Assembly (NCBI RefSeq): GCF_003945595.2
Contig: NW_024104304.1
Location: forward strand, 496,001-560,000
Source of the DNA: Pipra filicauda
Lineage: Eukaryota > Chordata > Aves > Passeriformes > Pipridae
Length of the DNA: 64,000 nucleotides
Direction: 5' to 3'
In this document: in pieces, positions 62,487 to 64,000 of the stretch
Layout: the number at the start of each line of letters is the position of its first letter
Position numbering within the stretch: position 1 is the stretch's first letter
Program-made: the position numbers and the translations under genes
Notes under the pieces: generated by a model
What the model was told of the DNA's origin: nothing
Database searches by the model: none
What the model saw: the letters and a program-made list of their open reading frames with translations, nothing else

Positions 62487-64000
62487 CTGTAAGAAAAATA
62501 CATGTAAGGGCTGTTAGAATCTGCCTGCTGACAAATGCAGAAAAGATCCATTCAATAAATCACATTATTGTTTTCACATAACTATTTTAATGGCCCTGTA
62601 ATGCTGCAGAGGTACCCACATCAAGAAATGTTGAGGAATACGTTTTAAGATGGGAATTTAAAGGATTTGACTGCATGAGGCTTCCTGAGACTAATTACCC
62701 ATGTCTCTGGAAACTTCAAAGAAGAAAAGGTCACTATCTACCTTTTATCTTGGACAAACTTCTGCAGAAGACACTAGGGCCACTCTGTGGGGCTGTGAAG
62801 TACTCAGCACTGCTCTGACAGCTGTGCAGCAGAGCAGGCTGAGACTACCAAAAGCAGGTTGCCCACTCACCCGATCTTCTGAGGTGGGTTGACTTCCAGC
62901 ACACCCAAAGCGTGTGATCTCAAGGTGCTTTTATATGTATTGATTGCAATTAACACAATTATTTGTTTGTTTAGTAGTGCCTTGTCTCCTAAAAAAAAAA
63001 AAAAAACCCAGAGAGCTCGATTTATAACTTAGGTAGAGTTTTTCCCATGCTGCATGGTAGGATTTCTGTAGTGGTCTACCTTTCATGAGACGAATTCTTC
63101 AGCTGTGCCTATCTAACTTGCTCCAGACAATCTGAATCCCTGAAAAAGTTTGAACATCACAATTTGGAAGTATTTTTATTACTTTCATTTGTTTGATGTG
63201 GGTCCACATAAACTTGCACTTTGTAGACTTTTCTGCAAATCTGTTTGAATTTGGTGGTGGAATTGTTGTTTACAGGTAGCTACTTAGCCAGAAACACTGA
63301 CCTTCTGAGTGCTGCCAATAGAAAATGTAATTGTTGTGGTTATTTCCTGGATTATATTTTAAAATTGTCGGTTTTGGCAACTCAAAAGAATGAAGATACT
63401 GCTCTTCTTTCCAAGAAGGTTTAAGGCCAAGGTTATGCATAACTCTGGTGCTGGTGATCCCCAAAGGGGTGTTGGCTGTCGCAGAGGAAGTCAAATAAAG
63501 ACAAAATTATGGACCTGCTTCCTCATTGCTTACTAAAACTGGAAGTTTAGAATGGTTTTAACAGGAGAACACATAGTCCCAGCTCCTCACATTTTCTGAA
63601 TCTCCACCTAAATTGATCACTTGATTTCTCCTTTAAGAAAGTTCAACATGATTTTTTATTATTTTCCTTCTTTTGACTACCTGGTACATTCTACAGAAAA
63701 TGCACTTTCAAACCAACAGGCTATTGGAAGGTATTAGACATTTCCTTCCCCAGCTCTAACAATGACTTCTTGTCCTGGGAAAAAAAGTATCTGCTCTTCA
63801 CAATTGCTTGTTCCATAGGTAATTAGAAATAAAAGGGGAGTGTTTTGTCAGGAAATGTGTTTCTTATCCAGCTGCATGAAACACAATTGCATCCACTTGC
63901 TTAGTTTATGTGTAGGCTTCAGTTCTGTAAACTTAGCTGCAGTGCCTCTCTGCTGCAGTCCGTGGTGCCTTGCAGACCACAGGCTGTGGCAGCACTGACT
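62487..64000. other. Non-coding, upstream of the TSPN-like exon
   Basis: Unique AT-rich sequence with a poly-A run (62991-63006). No VWA-type exon that could precede the TSPN-like exon was found before the window ends. Confidence 0.5.
62991..63006. repeat. Poly-A run of 16
   Basis: Uninterrupted A16 followed by CCCAGAGAG. Confidence 0.95.

Noticed and set aside
63270..63512. Minus-strand exon candidate that might be a VWA fragment upstream of the TSPN-like exon
   Set aside because: An acceptor-like CTGCGACAG precedes an open frame, and NTPLGI faintly recalls a VWA motif, but there is no metal-site DxSxS or other supporting residue.

Overview
This is a nuclear, intron-rich vertebrate sequence from a bird, most likely a passerine. 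The evidence is the repeats: several CR1 LINE fragments (three of them large), two copies of a SINE with a tRNA-Ile-like head and a CR1-type tail (the TguSINE1 architecture, described from songbirds), several long avian-type retroviral LTRs, and one RTE-like LINE fragment. No bacterial-style operons, CRISPR arrays or functional tRNA/rRNA genes are present.

The one gene identified with confidence is COL21A1 (collagen alpha-1(XXI), a FACIT collagen), on the minus strand at the left edge. Three coding exons have clean splice sites and compatible phases: the von Willebrand factor A (VWA) exon (6699 to 6148), a linker exon (995 to 827) and the start of the TSPN/laminin-G domain (693 to 477). The rest of the gene, including the triple helix, lies beyond position 1. 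Upstream (higher coordinates) is about 27 kb of probable 5' intron up to a strong CpG island (33.43-33.96 kb), the best promoter candidate. A possible alternative first coding exon with a signal peptide sits unexpectedly downstream of the VWA exon (3346 to 3247). It would splice in frame to the linker exon and give a VWA-less form.

The right half (34-64 kb) is mostly non-coding. On the same strand it holds three collagen-related or exon-like items that COL21A1 does not explain: a TSPN-like exon at 62.28-62.49 kb whose acceptor position and phase match the COL21A1 TSPN exon, a degenerate Gly-X-Y block at 52.97-53.09 kb, and an exon-like unit at 52.35-52.46 kb. Together they hint at an unannotated FACIT-like collagen gene or pseudogene 5' of COL21A1.

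Mobile elements account for much of the rest: CR1 at 1.47-2.24, 5.09-5.65, 22.83-23.44, 32.37-32.61 and 39.13-39.37 kb; RTE-like LINE at 18.63-19.11 kb; SINEs at 31.0 and 37.6 kb; LTRs at 16.82-17.96, 20.22-21.28, 40.01-40.65 and 50.33-50.82 kb, and a partial one at 51.8-52.15 kb. Two LTRs have perfect 5-bp target-site duplications and look like solo LTRs. No retroviral gag, pol or env coding sequence was seen.
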